Of a stretch of 64,000 nt of DNA, positions 1-12,353 are shown piece after piece. Both the position numbers and the translations under genes were made by a program. Numbering within the stretch: the stretch's first letter is position 1; the number at the start of each line of letters is the position of its first letter. The notes under the pieces are model-generated. The model worked only from the letters and a program-made list of their open reading frames with translations, made no database searches and had not been told where the DNA came from. Origin of the DNA: Sambucus nigra (lineage: Eukaryota > Streptophyta > Magnoliopsida > Dipsacales > Adoxaceae); NCBI GenBank assembly GCA_949130495.1, contig OX422220.1, positions 124,929,810-124,993,809 on the forward strand, given 5' to 3'.

Positions 1-919
1 CAAAACTTCCAAACAAAGAGAAATTATATAACAAATGGGAATCCAAAACTAGAGCATCTTATGATATAAAATAATATAAAGATAAAGATCATATGGACGT
101 AGAGTAACATAATGAATTCAACATTTTTTCCTAGAATGAATTATAAAACAAATTAAGACATAATTTTCACAAGTGGAGTTTCAAATTCGAAGAAAACTAA
201 TCACAATGAAAATCAAACACATTTGCAGAAACAGAGTAAAACAGATGAGTTCAATAAAACAAAAAATATATAATTCTAATTATAGGACATGGAGATCGAG
301 CATAAACTGAAAACGAATTAACATTCAAATATGTATCAGCTTATGATCACCTTATGTTTAAGCTTGTGACAATCAGCTATAACAGTTATTATATCAAACC
401 TACGCATTTGAATCTCTGGAGAAAAAGCTATCTTCACCGATCAATGAGGGTGCAGATAGGGCGGGCGATGGCTTGAGAATTGTAGCACCGGAGAGAGAAG
501 GGGTGTGGGAGAGGGTGAAAGTAGGCGTGGGTGGGTTTTCTTGGGCAAGAGCCGAAATCAGTCAAGAAAGAATGAGGGAGACGGGGTAGGATTTGGAGAT
601 AAGTTTTTTTTTTTTTAAGCAATAAATGACCAAATTTTTTGTCACCAATTAATTTATTTTTTGTGATAAACGTATTTGTCATTAAATGTATAATAATTTT
701 GTCACGAATAGATGAATGGAACATTTTATCACGTTGGAATGACGGTGCATAAATTTTAATGATTATTTACTGACAAATATTATTATTTCGTCACCAATTT
801 AACATCATCACACTCAATTCGTGATAAAATTAATTTTTCTCACAGAAATGTTACTTTTTGTGACAAAATTACTTTTGTCCTAATTTTTTTTGTCACTAAT
901 AAGACATTCCGCTGTAGTG
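1..919. mobile_element. CACTA (En/Spm-type) DNA transposon, one terminal region
   Basis: The block ends at 911-919 with GCTGTAGTG, the complement of a CACTA terminal inverted repeat (CACTACAGC read inward). Inside it, from about 600 to 905, short direct and inverted copies of TTTGTCAC, GTGACAAA and GTGATAAA recur many times, the usual subterminal transposase-binding repeat pattern of plant CACTA elements. The expected 3-bp target duplication on this side would be GAT (920-922). The opposite end lies outside the window, so length and autonomy are unknown. No transposase coding sequence is visible; open frames here are short and not protein-like. The left limit is arbitrary, because only about 600-919 is diagnostic. 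Confidence 0.6.
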
Positions 920-2150
920 GATATATACATTAATAATGTATATGATATATAGGGTTCATTCACTCCGTCAGAATCAATTCCTTGTAAGGAATAATCTTGT
1001 GTAATGATTAAACTCAATATACTCCACATTTATAAGCATCAGAGTTTACTATTGCTATCATCTTTATATTTAATATTCATTTTCATTGTAGTTGGGTCAC
1101 TGTGGTGACTACTAAATATTTCATAATATGAATATTACATTAAGCAAAAACTTACATACACAAGTCAAATTAATAATGTTTGGGTTTCATACACTTAATT
1201 GGTGATATCATGAGAAAAGAAATAATGACATTTGCATTTGATGACCATTATTGCCTTTCCAATATATATATATTACCACTTAATTTTTCCTCAATAATTA
1301 TAATTAGATCTGTAGACTACTAAATCAAAATAATTGAATAAACAATAATATGTATGCAACATCATAAATCTTAGCATTCAATATCATATATGAACCCGTA
1401 GGCAATCCAAAATACGCATGATATCAATGCATTAGTCTAATATTTATCTAATATGGAATGGAGTACTTTAACGAATACCAATCCTTACATTACATAAATA
1501 TTATAGATAAGTATACATGTCTAAAATACCCATAATACATGAATAAATTTTATAATTATCTATTTCATAATTTGAAATTCACAAAAAAAAACTATACTTA
1601 ATGTGAAAATCAAATAGACAAGGAGTTCACATAAAATATTACACGAATAATAGTAAATGAAAAACATGAATCATTTACTTTCTCTTTATCACTTATGTAT
1701 GAGTAACAAATCAGAAATATTGCCCAAATCATTCATGGTCATACTAATGCACAATACAGTTATAATCACAACCACCACACTAGTGGCATCTATAAATATG
1801 ACTATATAACTTTTGATGTCAATTATTTAATATTCACAAAAAATCCAATGTTTATTTGATTCAAATATCAACACGTGTTGCGCTTCAATTTAATCTTATA
1901 ACAAACATTAGAATAATCTGAAATGACTACAAGTATAATATCTTCACATGTAATCTCGACCTGTATATGGACTTTGAATATACTAAATGAATACTTACTT
2001 ATATGTCTCAAAATTGCAAGCCATGCTTTCAAATATGCATGCATGCAATGAAATCATAAGTCTAGTATCCACACATATGAATTGCGACCTAGGTTTGGTA
2101 TTTAATTCAACTTAATGAGAGTACTAGCATTAGAATAAACAATAGTTATG
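920..2150. other. AT-rich spacer, no gene seen
   Basis: Strongly AT-rich sequence between the CACTA end and the tandem-repeat block. It holds short AT palindromes (for example around 925-955) but no open frame of protein-like composition, no transposon motif and no RNA gene that I can recognise. Confidence 0.5.
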
Positions 2151-2162
2151 ATATTCAACTAC

Positions 2163-2820
2163 ATGAATCGTTGGTTTATGTTTGGCACGAGACTCATTAA
2201 AATACGAATATCCTAATATTTAACAATATGAATCATTAGCCTGTGTTCGGCACGAGACTCATTAAAATACGAAACATAATATTCAATAATATGAATCATT
2301 GGCCTGTGTTTGGCACGAGTCTCATAAGATTAAAAAAAAATATATTCAATGTTATGAATCATTGTCCTATGTTTTTCACGAGATTAATAAAAATATGAAT
2401 AAAAAATTCTAATATATTTAATATTCAATTTTATGAGTCATTGGCATGTGTTTTGCACGAGGCTCATAAAAATATGAATACTAAATTCTAATATACTTAA
2501 TATTTAATGTTATGAATCATTGGCCTGTGTTTTGCACGAGATTCATAAAAATATGAATATTAAATTCTAACATACTTCATATTCAATGTTATGAATCATT
2601 GACATGTGTTTTGCACGAGACTCATAAAAATAAGGATATCAACTATAACATAATATTCAATAATATGAATCATTGGCCTGTGTTTGGTAAGATATTCATC
2701 AAAATATGAATATTAACAATAACACAAGTCTAATATCCTATCATATGAAATAGGTTTTACTCGTGTTTGGCATTTAAATGCACGTAAAATAAGAATATTA
2801 GTCTAAAAAATATATTCATA
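2163..2820. repeat. Decayed tandem repeat, nine units of about 63-80 bp
   Basis: The phrase ATGAATCATTGG followed by TGTGTTTGGCACGAG and an AT-rich tail recurs at 2163, 2228, 2291, 2354, 2433, 2512, 2591, 2665 and 2745. The first spacings are 65, 63 and 63 bp; later ones are 79, 79, 79, 74 and 80 bp, so two unit lengths are present. Copies differ by several substitutions each, meaning the array is old. A weaker tenth match starts near 2820. Such arrays often sit in non-coding parts of plant LTR retroelements, and a minus-strand LTR lies to the right at 3870, but I cannot prove they belong together. Confidence 0.75.
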
Positions 2821-3855
2821 CATTCAATATTCACGAAATGATCATAACATGTGTTTGGTTTCTAATCCAACACAAACATACATTCAGGAATAAATAAAAC
2901 AACTCCCATAGTGAAAACACACGCACAATATATGACAAAATCGTAACTTTTGCCCCCCCCCCCCCCAAAAAAAAAAATTTGTTAACATAATGGGATGTCG
3001 ATAATTACTACAAAATCTCAAAATAAATTGTGGAATTCAAAAATCAATTTTCTGGAACGAGATATTGTTGTAAACATTATTTATGTAAAATTAATGCCCT
3101 AAAAAATTATACTCAAAACTTAATGTATAATTAAGGGTGCAAATATAGATGCATACACAATAATAGAATATTTATATTTACAATTATAGATTAAGACACT
3201 TTAATGTCTTCCCCATCCAACATCATATAAATATTATTGTTGAAACATCAATTCGGATATTTAAGCCACCAAAAATAGATTATGCACAATAATCTAATTT
3301 ACCGAAATATTATTTTCAAACCCGTAATCACACATCTAATATTCAAATATTTATATTGAACCTTTTGGTCAGTACAAATAATACATAACATGAATATTAG
3401 ACAAACCATTAACAAAGAAAATAGCCCCCGTGATGAAAAAATACATAATATTTGGAAAAATCTTAATTTTCGCCAAAAATGGAAAATTTGAGTTAGCACC
3501 CCAGAGATGTAGAGAATTACTCAAGGATCATTCTCCAATTTGCGGAATCGCAAAATCAAATTATAAACGAGAGTTATCAACGTTGATATTATTACCAAAA
3601 TGGCAAAAACGCATTTTTAAAGGTCTAAACGACGTTAAAACGCAAAACAGGGGTGGGGTCCATTGGGTACAATGGGTTTTGTTTATTTTGACGTTTGCAA
3701 TCGATCATAGGAGTTTCAGAAAATTCCGATCAAATTTTGACTTTTCTCATTCCGACTAGTGGGTATAGGCGACCAAAAAAAATGTCACAAAAAATCCTAT
3801 AGACTTAATTATGGGCAAACACCAATAAAGGAAAATCATGAGATCTTAAACTTTA
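2821..3855. other. AT-rich spacer with a C14/A11 run, no gene seen
   Basis: Non-coding AT-rich DNA. A run of 14 C (2953-2966) is followed directly by 11 A (2967-2977). Short open frames on both strands overlap each other and have no recognisable domain. If the LTR at 3870-4487 is real, this stretch would be the 5' internal region of a non-coding LTR element on the minus strand, but no gag or pol remnant is visible. Confidence 0.45.
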
Positions 3856-3867
3856 GCTCTAATACCA
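3856..3867 (-). promoter_or_regulatory. Primer binding site (tRNA-Met type), minus strand
   Basis: On the minus strand the sequence reads TGGTATTAGAGC, one base from TGGTATCAGAGC, the usual plant LTR-retroelement primer site complementary to initiator tRNA-Met. It lies two bases inside the proposed LTR edge at 3870, the right spacing for priming minus-strand DNA synthesis. Confidence 0.55.
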
Positions 3868-3869
3868 CA

Positions 3870-4487
3870 TGCAAAGACATTTTTGAGAATAACATAATAT
3901 TAATCAATAATACATTAATTTAATTAAATTTTCATATACAAATGTTCTTAATAAAAAGGACATTGGATCTTCATGATTATCACATATAAGAATTATGCGG
4001 AACATAAAAGGTGATAAAATAGCATACCTCCATAATTGTCACAATAAAAAATATTGACGGAGCGGTCAACCTTAACGATGTCTGGTCGGCCTAGATTTTG
4101 GAACACAGCTTCATCTTGTATATAGCAAGAACATACTTCAATTCCAACGCATTCCAATGGTCAGATCTCTCAGTATGGCCTAAAATGTTTTTGGAAATTT
4201 ACTCTTCTTGAGAATTTAGATTTCTCTCCCTTTCCTATAAATTCATTGTGTTGTCATTTTTTAGTGTCTGAATGATGAAAATCAGTCACTTATTTATAGG
4301 CAGGGACATGACTTAAATCTCCAACAGTCACTTAAATATCAACTCTCCATTAAGGTAGATGTCCAAGAGTCATTTTGACTCTTAGTATTTGGAGTACCCT
4401 TTCATTAACCAAAGTGACTCTTATAATTAATATAATTACGGAACACATAATGGAGAATTATATAAAATAATTCTAATAGTATGTACA
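3870..4487 (-). repeat. Probable LTR of a minus-strand retroelement
   Basis: The block is bounded by TG...CA on the minus strand (TGTACATAC at the right edge, TCTTTGCA at the left edge), next to the tRNA-Met-type primer site. A TATA box, TATAAATA on the minus strand, lies at 4291-4298, placing a promoter in the expected middle part of an LTR of about 618 bp. Its partner LTR was not found to the left within the window. The right edge was chosen because homology to the next LTR appears to begin just beyond it; it could be off by tens of bases. Confidence 0.45.
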
Positions 4488-5424
4488 TGTTATTATACTT
4501 CCATACTACATATTTTATTAAGTATCATTGATACTTGAAAGTGTATATGTATTAATTTAACACCCTTTAACCTAATAACTGAAATCATGTTCCTTATTGA
4601 TTCAGTTCACCCCTGCACTTTTGTGTAAATATTTATATTATGAGAATCAGTATTAACTAGAAATTAGACTGACGTGTTATCCCAAGGAACTTTCTGCTTG
4701 GCCTAATTGTCTCAGATGATCGAGAGACTTAAATATTAATACATAAGTATGAGTGCCACTTTAATTGTGTACCTCGTCGGTTACTTTTCCCCAAAGGTTT
4801 TGGGTTGATTATTATTTGTTTTTACTGACGTCTCAATTATTTCTATACCCCTTAGTGAACTACTAAGTATGGAATTGTTAGTTTAAAAATCTTTGACTTT
4901 CTTTATATGATCCTTAATGAACCGATAAGCATGGAATTATTAAATCGAAGATCCTTAATTTTCTTTGTGTAACCTTTATTAAACTGATAAGCATGGGATT
5001 ATCATCTTTATTTTTTTATCATTGTTGTACACTAAATTTTATTCACACTTAAACTCTCACCTATACATATACTTGTTATAGAATTGGTAAAGCCTGCTCA
5101 ATACATTTGTGCTAGTTCCTTTTTCTTGTAGATGAACCCAGAGAAAGAGAATAACATCTCTTCCATTTTAGAGAAATATACCGGTCACCTCTTTATATAA
5201 GTTAATGTGTGGGCAAAGAATAAGCCAGATGGGAGAAATGAGTGACGCTTTTTGATTTTCTACTTTATAGTCTGTGTTAAAAATATGTAACTCACCCCTG
5301 CGGTGGTACTACCCTATGTAAACTACATTAATAATTAATAAAGTTATGTTATTTCATCTTAACTTTAATTAATTGATTTATATATACTCTTTTGTGCATT
5401 AATACTAAAAAGCACGGTATGACA
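4488..5424 (+). repeat. 5' LTR of host gypsy element A
   Basis: From about 4520 to 5424 this block matches 37933-38831 along its whole length with many scattered substitutions, so the two are an old LTR pair. It ends in GTATGACA directly before a primer binding site. The proposed start at 4488 (TGTTATTATAC) is the nearest TG to the left of the matching part. A TATA-like TATATAA lies at 5194-5200. No 5-bp target duplication is evident when 4483-4487 is compared with the bases after 38831. Confidence 0.7.
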
Positions 5425-5426
5425 AG

Positions 5427-5439
5427 TTGGTATCAGAGC
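5427..5439 (+). promoter_or_regulatory. Primer binding site of element A (tRNA-Met)
   Basis: TTGGTATCAGAGC, complementary to the 3' end of plant initiator tRNA-Met, lies two bases after the end of the 5' LTR. This fixes element A on the plus strand. Confidence 0.9.
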
Positions 5440-5570
5440 ATGTTTCAAATTTAAACATATAGTTGGGTTAGGATTCTATATGGGAAAAGAAAGTTATATG
5501 ATATTTGTTATTTCATCTTTTCTTAAATTCTTTTATTACTATTATTATATGCTAATTCCATTTTGCAGTA

Positions 5571-7140
5571 TGGATACTTAGGATACATTTCTATTCAATG
5601 TGGAGATTGAGATGAATAATTGTTGGAAAACAAAAGTCCGGGAGGAAGCATTAGAAAAGTTATGGGAAATGATCCATGTACTAGAGGAAGATTGGCTATG
5701 TGCTAGTAATGATGTCAAACGGTTGGCACTGACGAATAGAGTTTTAGGGGAAATCCAAGTTATGAGAAAGGTAGATGATTACGTGAATGATCTAGTAATA
5801 TTTTAATAAGCTAGCAATCTTGTACTCCTTGATTCTTCTCTAACCCCACCTATGTATACAGTTGTAACATCAAATGGTGAAGTTCATGGTGACTACTCTT
5901 CTGACACTAGTGATGAATTGACTGATGACTTCCCAGAACAAGAAGATTTTCTAACTAGTTCTTAATATATTTTTAGGCACGAGGTTGTTGTTCCTACCTA
6001 AAATAATGTGCCTTAATAATGTATTATAAATAGTGTGCCATACTAATCCTTCGGAGATTAACTAACCAATATAGTTAGGCACAAATGTATAAGTAGTCTG
6101 TGATATATAAATTTAATCTATCATATCACTTATCCTGTATAATATAATAGGCCCGTGACATATCTTTGTTCTATGATTCTTATTATTAAAATTGTTCTAT
6201 TATATTTTAGGACGGTTAGTACTCGAATCCCCTCCACTGCAACTCAAACTGAACAGACTCAAAATGAAGGAATCATGCGATGACTTTAACAAGTCACTTA
6301 TTAGCCCGATAACAAAAAACTTATCTTTCTACTCCAGAGGACATTTCGAAGATATCCATAGGATGAATGCCCTTAATAAATTTTTGAGACAACAATATCC
6401 GTATTTTCTCGGAAAGCTAGGTGTCAGTGATGTTGAGAAATGGATACGTCATATTGCGAAAATTTTGAATGGAGTAGGTGTATCTACTAATCTCTAAATA
6501 ACTTTAGCAGCCTATATTTTTGAAGGTGAAGCTGACTTCGGGTGGTAAGCGATGTCATATAACCAGAACGTTGTTAATTTTATTTGGGAGCAATTTAAAG
6601 AATTTTTGTTCAAAAAGTATTTTCCCAGGGCCGTGAGAGATCAATGAATTATTGATTTTTTAAAATTACAACAAGCCAATCTATCTTTATCCCAGTATGA
6701 GGGCAAGTTTATCGAATTATCTCGTTACGCCCTTGAGTATATAGATACTGAATAAGTGCAAGCAATTTATAAGAGGATTACATCCAAGAGTCAAGAATTT
6801 AGTCCTTGCTTTGCAAATCCATGAGTATTCTCAACTTATCGACGTTGCAAAAATTATAGAACAAAATTGTTCTGTCGTAATACGATCTTCTCCCCCCGTT
6901 ACTAGAAATAATCATGTTATTAAAACCCCTCCTCATTCTCGACCTCAACCCGATTCAAACTCGAGTGGACAAGCTAACTACTAGATTCATCATAACACAA
7001 TGCGTTCAGTGAATCATTGTCATGAATGGCACGAAGTAATGTCGTAAGTTAAGATATGTTTCAACCCTTCATTAGTCAAACAAACCCTCACAAAATCCAA
7101 AATACCTTCCTATCAAAAATCAACCTAAGGCAAATCCTTC
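5571..7140 (+). pseudogene. gag of element A, broken
   Basis: Remnant of the capsid gene of a Ty3/gypsy retrotransposon. The probable start at 5571 is followed within four codons by TAG. The best-preserved part is the retrotransposon gag domain at about 6500-6720, where translated pieces read like the family signature: a GEA motif before aromatic residues, then a stretch ending in FKKYFPRAVRD (about 6590-6645) and a later YEGKF-type motif. Frames change several times and many stops interrupt it. The 6192-6497 segment encodes an M-N-A-L-N-K-F helix region typical of the N-terminal half of this domain. No intact zinc knuckle is seen. Homology is to chromovirus gag; exact clade is uncertain. Confidence 0.7.
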
Positions 7141-7150
7141 TAAGGAAATT

Positions 7151-7350
7151 GTGCCAATCCCAAGTCGTGGAAAGAATTATCCAATACTGCCTACATTAAA
7201 CTCTCATGACATAATGAAAGGTATTATATTTTTTCAACATATTCCCTCGCATGTTTTATATCATTTAGGTTCAACACATCCCTTTATCAGTCTTAGAATA
7301 GTTAAATTATTGCATTACTACCTACATATTTAATTGCTCCATTGGATATT
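7151..7350 (+). pseudogene. Protease of element A, first half
   Basis: Start of the retroviral-type aspartic protease of element A. The frame at 7151-7333 contains HLGSTHPFIS (around 7261-7295), matching the active-site region DSGSTHSFIS of gypsy proteases but with the catalytic Asp-Ser replaced by His-Leu. The sequence then runs straight into the Athila insertion at 7356; the second half resumes at 19795. Without the catalytic Asp it cannot be active. Confidence 0.7.
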
Positions 7351-7355
7351 AAATT
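7351..7355 (+). repeat. Left target-site duplication of the Athila insertion
   Basis: AAATT immediately before the LTR. The bases after the right LTR are GAATT (19790-19794), four of five identical, which fits a 5-bp duplication with one later substitution. Confidence 0.7.
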
Positions 7356-9008
7356 TGACCAAGCGTAAATTCTTCCGAATTTAGCCCCTTAAGTTAGTAA
7401 TTTTAATATCTCGAGCAAGGTAATTGAATCATTTTTAGTCCATATCATTCTATTGTTCGTTTCTAACAAAATTCCCTAGTTTTTGTGTAATTGTGATAAA
7501 GATTTCAGGAATGGAATGCAATAAAAGAAGAGAAGAAAATTAGAAGAAATGTAAAAGGGCAAAAGTGTAAATTCCATTCAGAATTCAGAAGCAACGTCAA
7601 AGTGAAGTTGAAGAGCATGAGTTCACGAGAGCATAGGAAGAAACGGGATTCCAATCGGAGTTCTAGATCAAAAGATATAGTCAGTCAAAGTTTCAAGGAA
7701 AAAGTCAAACTAGAAGAATTTCGGGCCGATCCGGTTTGGATTCGAATCCATCCGAATTGACAAAGTCCAGTAGCCCCCGGATTGATAACGAACTGATGAA
7801 AGAAAAAATTTCGGACCCATCCGACTAGGCCCAGACCGATCCGGTAAAAAGAAAAGAACAGATCCGCTGTATTCGGACCGATCCGAAATTGAGTCGGACC
7901 AATCCGGTAGTGTGAAATGCTGACAATTAATTGTTCAATTAAAGCAGAGCAACTCTTGGAAAAACGTACCAACAAGCAATATTGGCTATCAATTTCGATA
8001 CTTGGTATTATAAAAGCTAGTGCCCTATATCATTTGAAGAAGGAATAGACCAACCAAGAAAGTAGAGAGAGAATTGTAGCAAATTGTTAGTTGTTGGTAG
8101 ATTACAAATTATCTAAAGAATTTGAGAGTTAGTTGTTGAGAGAAATATTTAGAAGTTTAAATTCCTTTCATAAAAAACCTTAGTTTGTACTGCTGATTAA
8201 GGAGAAGTTATCTGGATTTCAATTTCAATTACTTTCCTGCTGCTGAATTCAAGTAATATCATTCTATTCTCTGTTACTTTATTATTTGCAGATTTATTTC
8301 CCATGTATTGTAGTTCCATAATTCTGAATATGAATTTGTTCTTCAATCCAATCATGAGTAGCTAAATTTCCCAAGGGTTGGGGTACATGAACTCAATCCA
8401 AGGAAGATTATCTATGTAGAAAACAGAGGTTAAATTACAATATTGATTGAATCGTGAAAGATAATTATACAAAAACTGTCAATCTTTTAATCTCTCTTGC
8501 CCTAGGTACTTGAGATGTTTAAGAAAGCTTTGCTAGTATAATTTATCATTCACTGCTTTATACCTATTTTTGATTTCATATGATGCGGGCTTGAACCTCA
8601 TATATGTAATGCTTAGAAGTTATAAAGGCTGGATCTAATCAATTATTTTAATTTACAAATCTAGAATTCTCTATGATAATTTGCTAAGGATTGAGGGATT
8701 GTATTCTACCCTGTTTTCTCCCATTTGATTAAAAGTTTTTCCTGCAATTTTTAGTCTGTTTTCATTAAAATTTCCAGTTTGCTTTTGTTAAGAAAAGTTT
8801 TATTTCGCTAGAAATCTTCCAAAATCATTAATCATCTTTTTGATTATTTTAAGAAATCATTTTCAGATCTAATAAGTTTCCTGATTACTAGTTAACATTT
8901 TCTTTCCCTGTGGATTCGATCCCGACTTACCGAGTTATTACTTGAGCGATAGGTTTGCACTTGAACCTAGAGTGAACGCACTTTTAAGACAAATTTTTAG
9001 TCGCGTCA
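7356..9008 (+). repeat. 5' LTR of the Athila element
   Basis: Begins TGACC and ends GCGTCA, so the ends form the short inverted repeat TGAC/GTCA. Same length (1653 bp) as the copy at 18137-19789. The U3 part holds several near-palindromic CCGATCCGGT-type motifs (about 7720-7915), and a TATA box follows at 8009-8015. Confidence 0.95.
8009..8015 (+). promoter_or_regulatory. TATA box in the Athila 5' LTR
   Basis: TATAAAA, about 650 bp into the LTR and about 1 kb before its end; the same box is at 18791-18797 in the 3' LTR. It would set the start of the genomic transcript and so the U3/R border. Confidence 0.6.
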
Positions 9009-9014
9009 AGTTTT

Positions 9015-9032
9015 TGGCGCCGTTGCCGGGGA
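9015..9032 (+). promoter_or_regulatory. Primer binding site of the Athila element (tRNA-Asp)
   Basis: TGGCGCCGTTGCCGGGGA is complementary to the 3' end of plant tRNA-Asp and lies six bases after the LTR. This primer is characteristic of Athila-type elements and independently supports the lineage call. Confidence 0.93.
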
Positions 9033-9122
9033 TTGAAAAAATGTTAAATTTTCAAGAAAGTTATTTGTATTTACAAGTGATTTCTATTAAAAAAAAAAAA
9101 AAAACTTCATTTCAACTCTTAT

Positions 9123-12100
9123 GTGCTTATGCTGAATTCATCCCCCACCCAAGTTCACGAAAATCCTATAGCCGAAGCAAGTTCTGAAAATTCTGTGTCT
9201 TTTCCTTTTTGGGTTCCACCTCCTTCGCCTAATAATTCCATTACTAGTCGTACATTGAGTCAAACCCGGAGTGAGAATTCTGAACCTTTTGGTAGCGATA
9301 TGTTGGAACATGGTAGTGTTGGTGTTGGTGCTGGAGAGGATGAGATAACTTATCTTCCTATGAAAAAATTGTTATTTCCGGAGCGAACTGTTACCCCTGG
9401 TTGCATTTTACTCCCGTATAATGCCGGTCAGTTCCATTTTCGGAATGGCATGATCCAAATCCTTCCAACATTTCATGGGATGGATTCTGAAAAACCATAT
9501 CTCCATATTCGAGAGTTCGAAGATACATGTGAGACTTTTGGAGACCAAGCTTGTCCACAAGATGTAGTCCGGTTGGAGCTCTTCCCTTTTTCCTTAAAGG
9601 ATAAAGCTAAAACTTGGTTATCGTCTCTACCCCTAAATTCTGTGTTATCTTGGAGAGATATGCAAAACAAGTTTATATCAAAAAATTTCCCACAACACAA
9701 AACTAATTCTGTTAAAGCCCAAATTCAAGCTTTTACACAAAATGAGAATGAGGCTTTTGATAAATGTTGGGAGAGATTTCAGGAGTTAGTGAGTGCGTGC
9801 CCACATCACGATTTTGAAAAGCATCATTTAATTTCATTTTTCCATCAAGGCCTTACATTAGCATCGAAACAACTTGTCCAAACCATGTGTGAAAGACCTT
9901 TTTGGGAGTTAAATTCGAGCGATGCAGAAGCTCATTTGAAATATATAGCTGAAACTACCCAAGCTTGGGATACTTCTGATCATAATAGTCAAAATAGAAA
10001 TCGACAAGTGTCCAACTTGACTGCTGCGTCCGGTATTTTTCACTTGGACAAGGACACTTTGTTGGATCGAAAATTTAACCAATTAGAAAAGAGTTTCAGA
10101 GATATGCTTGAAGTGCGATTGAGAGATGTGACTGGATCCGTACAAACTGGAAAGGAGAAAGTGTGTGCCATCTGTAATGCGGGTCATTCTACCAAAGGAT
10201 GTCCTACCATTCCTGCATACAAAGCAATGTATACTGAACAAGTTGAGGCAATAGGGGGTTTTCGAGGAAATTATAATGCACAGCAAGGGAATGCATATAA
10301 TCAGTCGTGGAGGAATCCTGGATTCAATTATGGACAACCTCAAGGTGGGATGGTTCATAATCCACAAATGACTCTACCACCACCTCCTCAATTTCAGCAA
10401 GTGGCTCCTCCATTGCAAAATTCTATGCAAGTACCACCTCCTGGTCCGTATGTGGCTCCACCTAGGAGAACTCTTGAGGATAATTTCAATCAATTCATCC
10501 AATCCCAAAAAGAGAGAGATGCTAAATATGATCGAATGTTTGCTGAAATGCATACTAGCATTTCTAGGTTGCAAGCTTCGGCAAATACTCAAGAGAAAGG
10601 TAAACTTCCAGCCCAAGGCCAAAGACCTCCTCTTCAAGGTCAAACCACGGTTGGCTCCACATCATCGGAATTGAAAGAACATTGTCAAGCTGTTACTACT
10701 CTTCGTAGTGGCCGCGTGATTGATCTATCACCAAAGCTTCCAAAGGTGAATGATGATGGAGTTGAACCCGAAATTTCTAAGGAATCTGAAATTCTCGAGT
10801 ATAAAGAACCTTCCTTAGAAAAGGAATTGAAATATAAGGAAGTTCGACCTGAAATTGAAGTCAAGTTGCCTATTGCTGCTCCATTTCCTCAACGTTTAGA
10901 GCCACCCAAGAAAGGGGCTTCACGTACCGAGGTGTTGGATGTGTTGAAGCAAGTAAAATTGAATTTGCCATTCCTTGATGCTATTCAACAAATTCCAGCA
11001 TATGCTAAGGTTATCAAAGATCTTTTGACTGTCAAAAGACGTCTTAAGGTAAAGAAAAATGTTTTCTTGTCACAAAATGTGAGCTCGATTCTTCTTAACG
11101 ACCTTCCTCCTAAATTCAAAGATCCAGGTGCACCTACCATTTCGTGCGTCATAGGAGAGAAAAGAGTGGAAAAAGCATTGCTTGATTTAGGTGCAAGTGT
11201 CAATATCCTTCCATACTCCATTTATAAGCAACTTGAATTAGGTGATTTAAAACCTACCCGAATCACTCTACAGTTAACGGATAGAACAATGAAAGTGCCT
11301 CGAGGGATTGTAGAAGACGTGATAGTTCAAGTGGACACGTTCTACTTTCCGGTTGATTTTGTCATTTGGGACACTGAGCCTGTACCCCATACAAGAAATC
11401 ATGTTCCAATAATATTGGGCCGTCCATTCTTAGCTACTGCTAATGCTTTGATCAATACACGGAATGTCCAAATGCAACTCACTTTTGGAAACATGACTCT
11501 CGAGACTAATATTTTCAATGTCGCTAACCAAATGGGTGATGAGGATGAAATTCTTGAGGTTGATCTTATTGAAAAGGTACTGGATGAGAATATTGAGAAA
11601 GTCATAAGAGGAGATGCTTTGGAAGTGTGTTTAGTGAAAAGTGGTGAGGAAAAGAGTTCTTATACTGAGTTTGAGCGTGAGATGGAAGAGTTGAAAAATT
11701 GGTTACAAGATGAAGAGAGTTTTGAGAGTTTGAGAGATGTTGACTGGATTTCTAGGTATGAAGAATTACCTACAAGGGAGACAACCATGAGTCCCTCTGA
11801 AAATAGATTTCCTAGTCTTGAGTTGAAGAAACTACCCTCACATGTCAAATATGCCTTTCTAGGAGAGAATGATACATTTCCTGTTGTTGTGTCTTCCCAT
11901 CTAGAAAAAGAGCAAGAGGGTATGTTGTTGGATGTGTTAAGAAAGCATAGAAGTGCTTTTGGTTGGACTATAGAAGATTTGAAAGGTATAAGTCCATTGA
12001 TTTGTACCCATAAAATCCATCTTGAGGAAGAAGTGAAGCCCTCGCGTGAGATGCAAAGGCGTTTAAACCCAACCATGAAAGATGTTGTAAGAGCGGGAAT

Positions 12101-12353
12101 AATCAAATTGTTAGATGCTGGAATTATCTATCCCATTTCAGATAGCAAATGGGTGAGCCCAATTCAAGTCGTTTCAAAAAAATCAGGAATGACCATGGTT
12201 GAAAATGCTAAGGGAGAATTAATACCTCAAAGCACCACCACCGGCTGGCATGTTTGCATTGACTACCGAAAGCTCAATGCCAGAACTCGAAAAGATCATT
12301 TTCCCTTACCGTTTATCGATCAAGTGATTGAACGAGTGGCGGGCCATCCTTAA
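9123..12353 (+). pseudogene. Athila gag-protease-RT polyprotein, first part, ended by a premature stop
   Basis: A 1076-codon open frame encoding the capsid, protease and the first part of reverse transcriptase. Residues about 110-270 carry the retrotransposon gag domain. A CCHC zinc knuckle (CAICNAGHSTKGC) lies near residue 346. A proline- and glutamine-rich linker follows. The aspartic protease has its active site as DLGAS near residue 688 and an ILGRPFL flap-type motif near 763. The RT fingers begin near residue 975 and include the CIDYRKLN motif. The frame stops at 12351 (TAA) inside the RT, and the same frame resumes without a shift to 13607, so one point mutation explains the break. The start at 9123 is the first ATG of this long frame, about 90 bp after the primer site; a later Met cannot be excluded. 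Confidence 0.9.

Noticed and set aside
434..724. Minus-strand open frame of 96 codons in the CACTA region
   Set aside because: Low complexity, overlaps subterminal repeats, and no domain is seen.
9015..9032. tRNA-Asp-like sequence as a tRNA gene
   Set aside because: Only the 18-base complement of the tRNA 3' end is present; there is no cloverleaf. It is the primer site.
11660..12106. Minus-strand open frame of 148 codons
   Set aside because: It is the complement of the Athila protease-RT frame, with no domain of its own.
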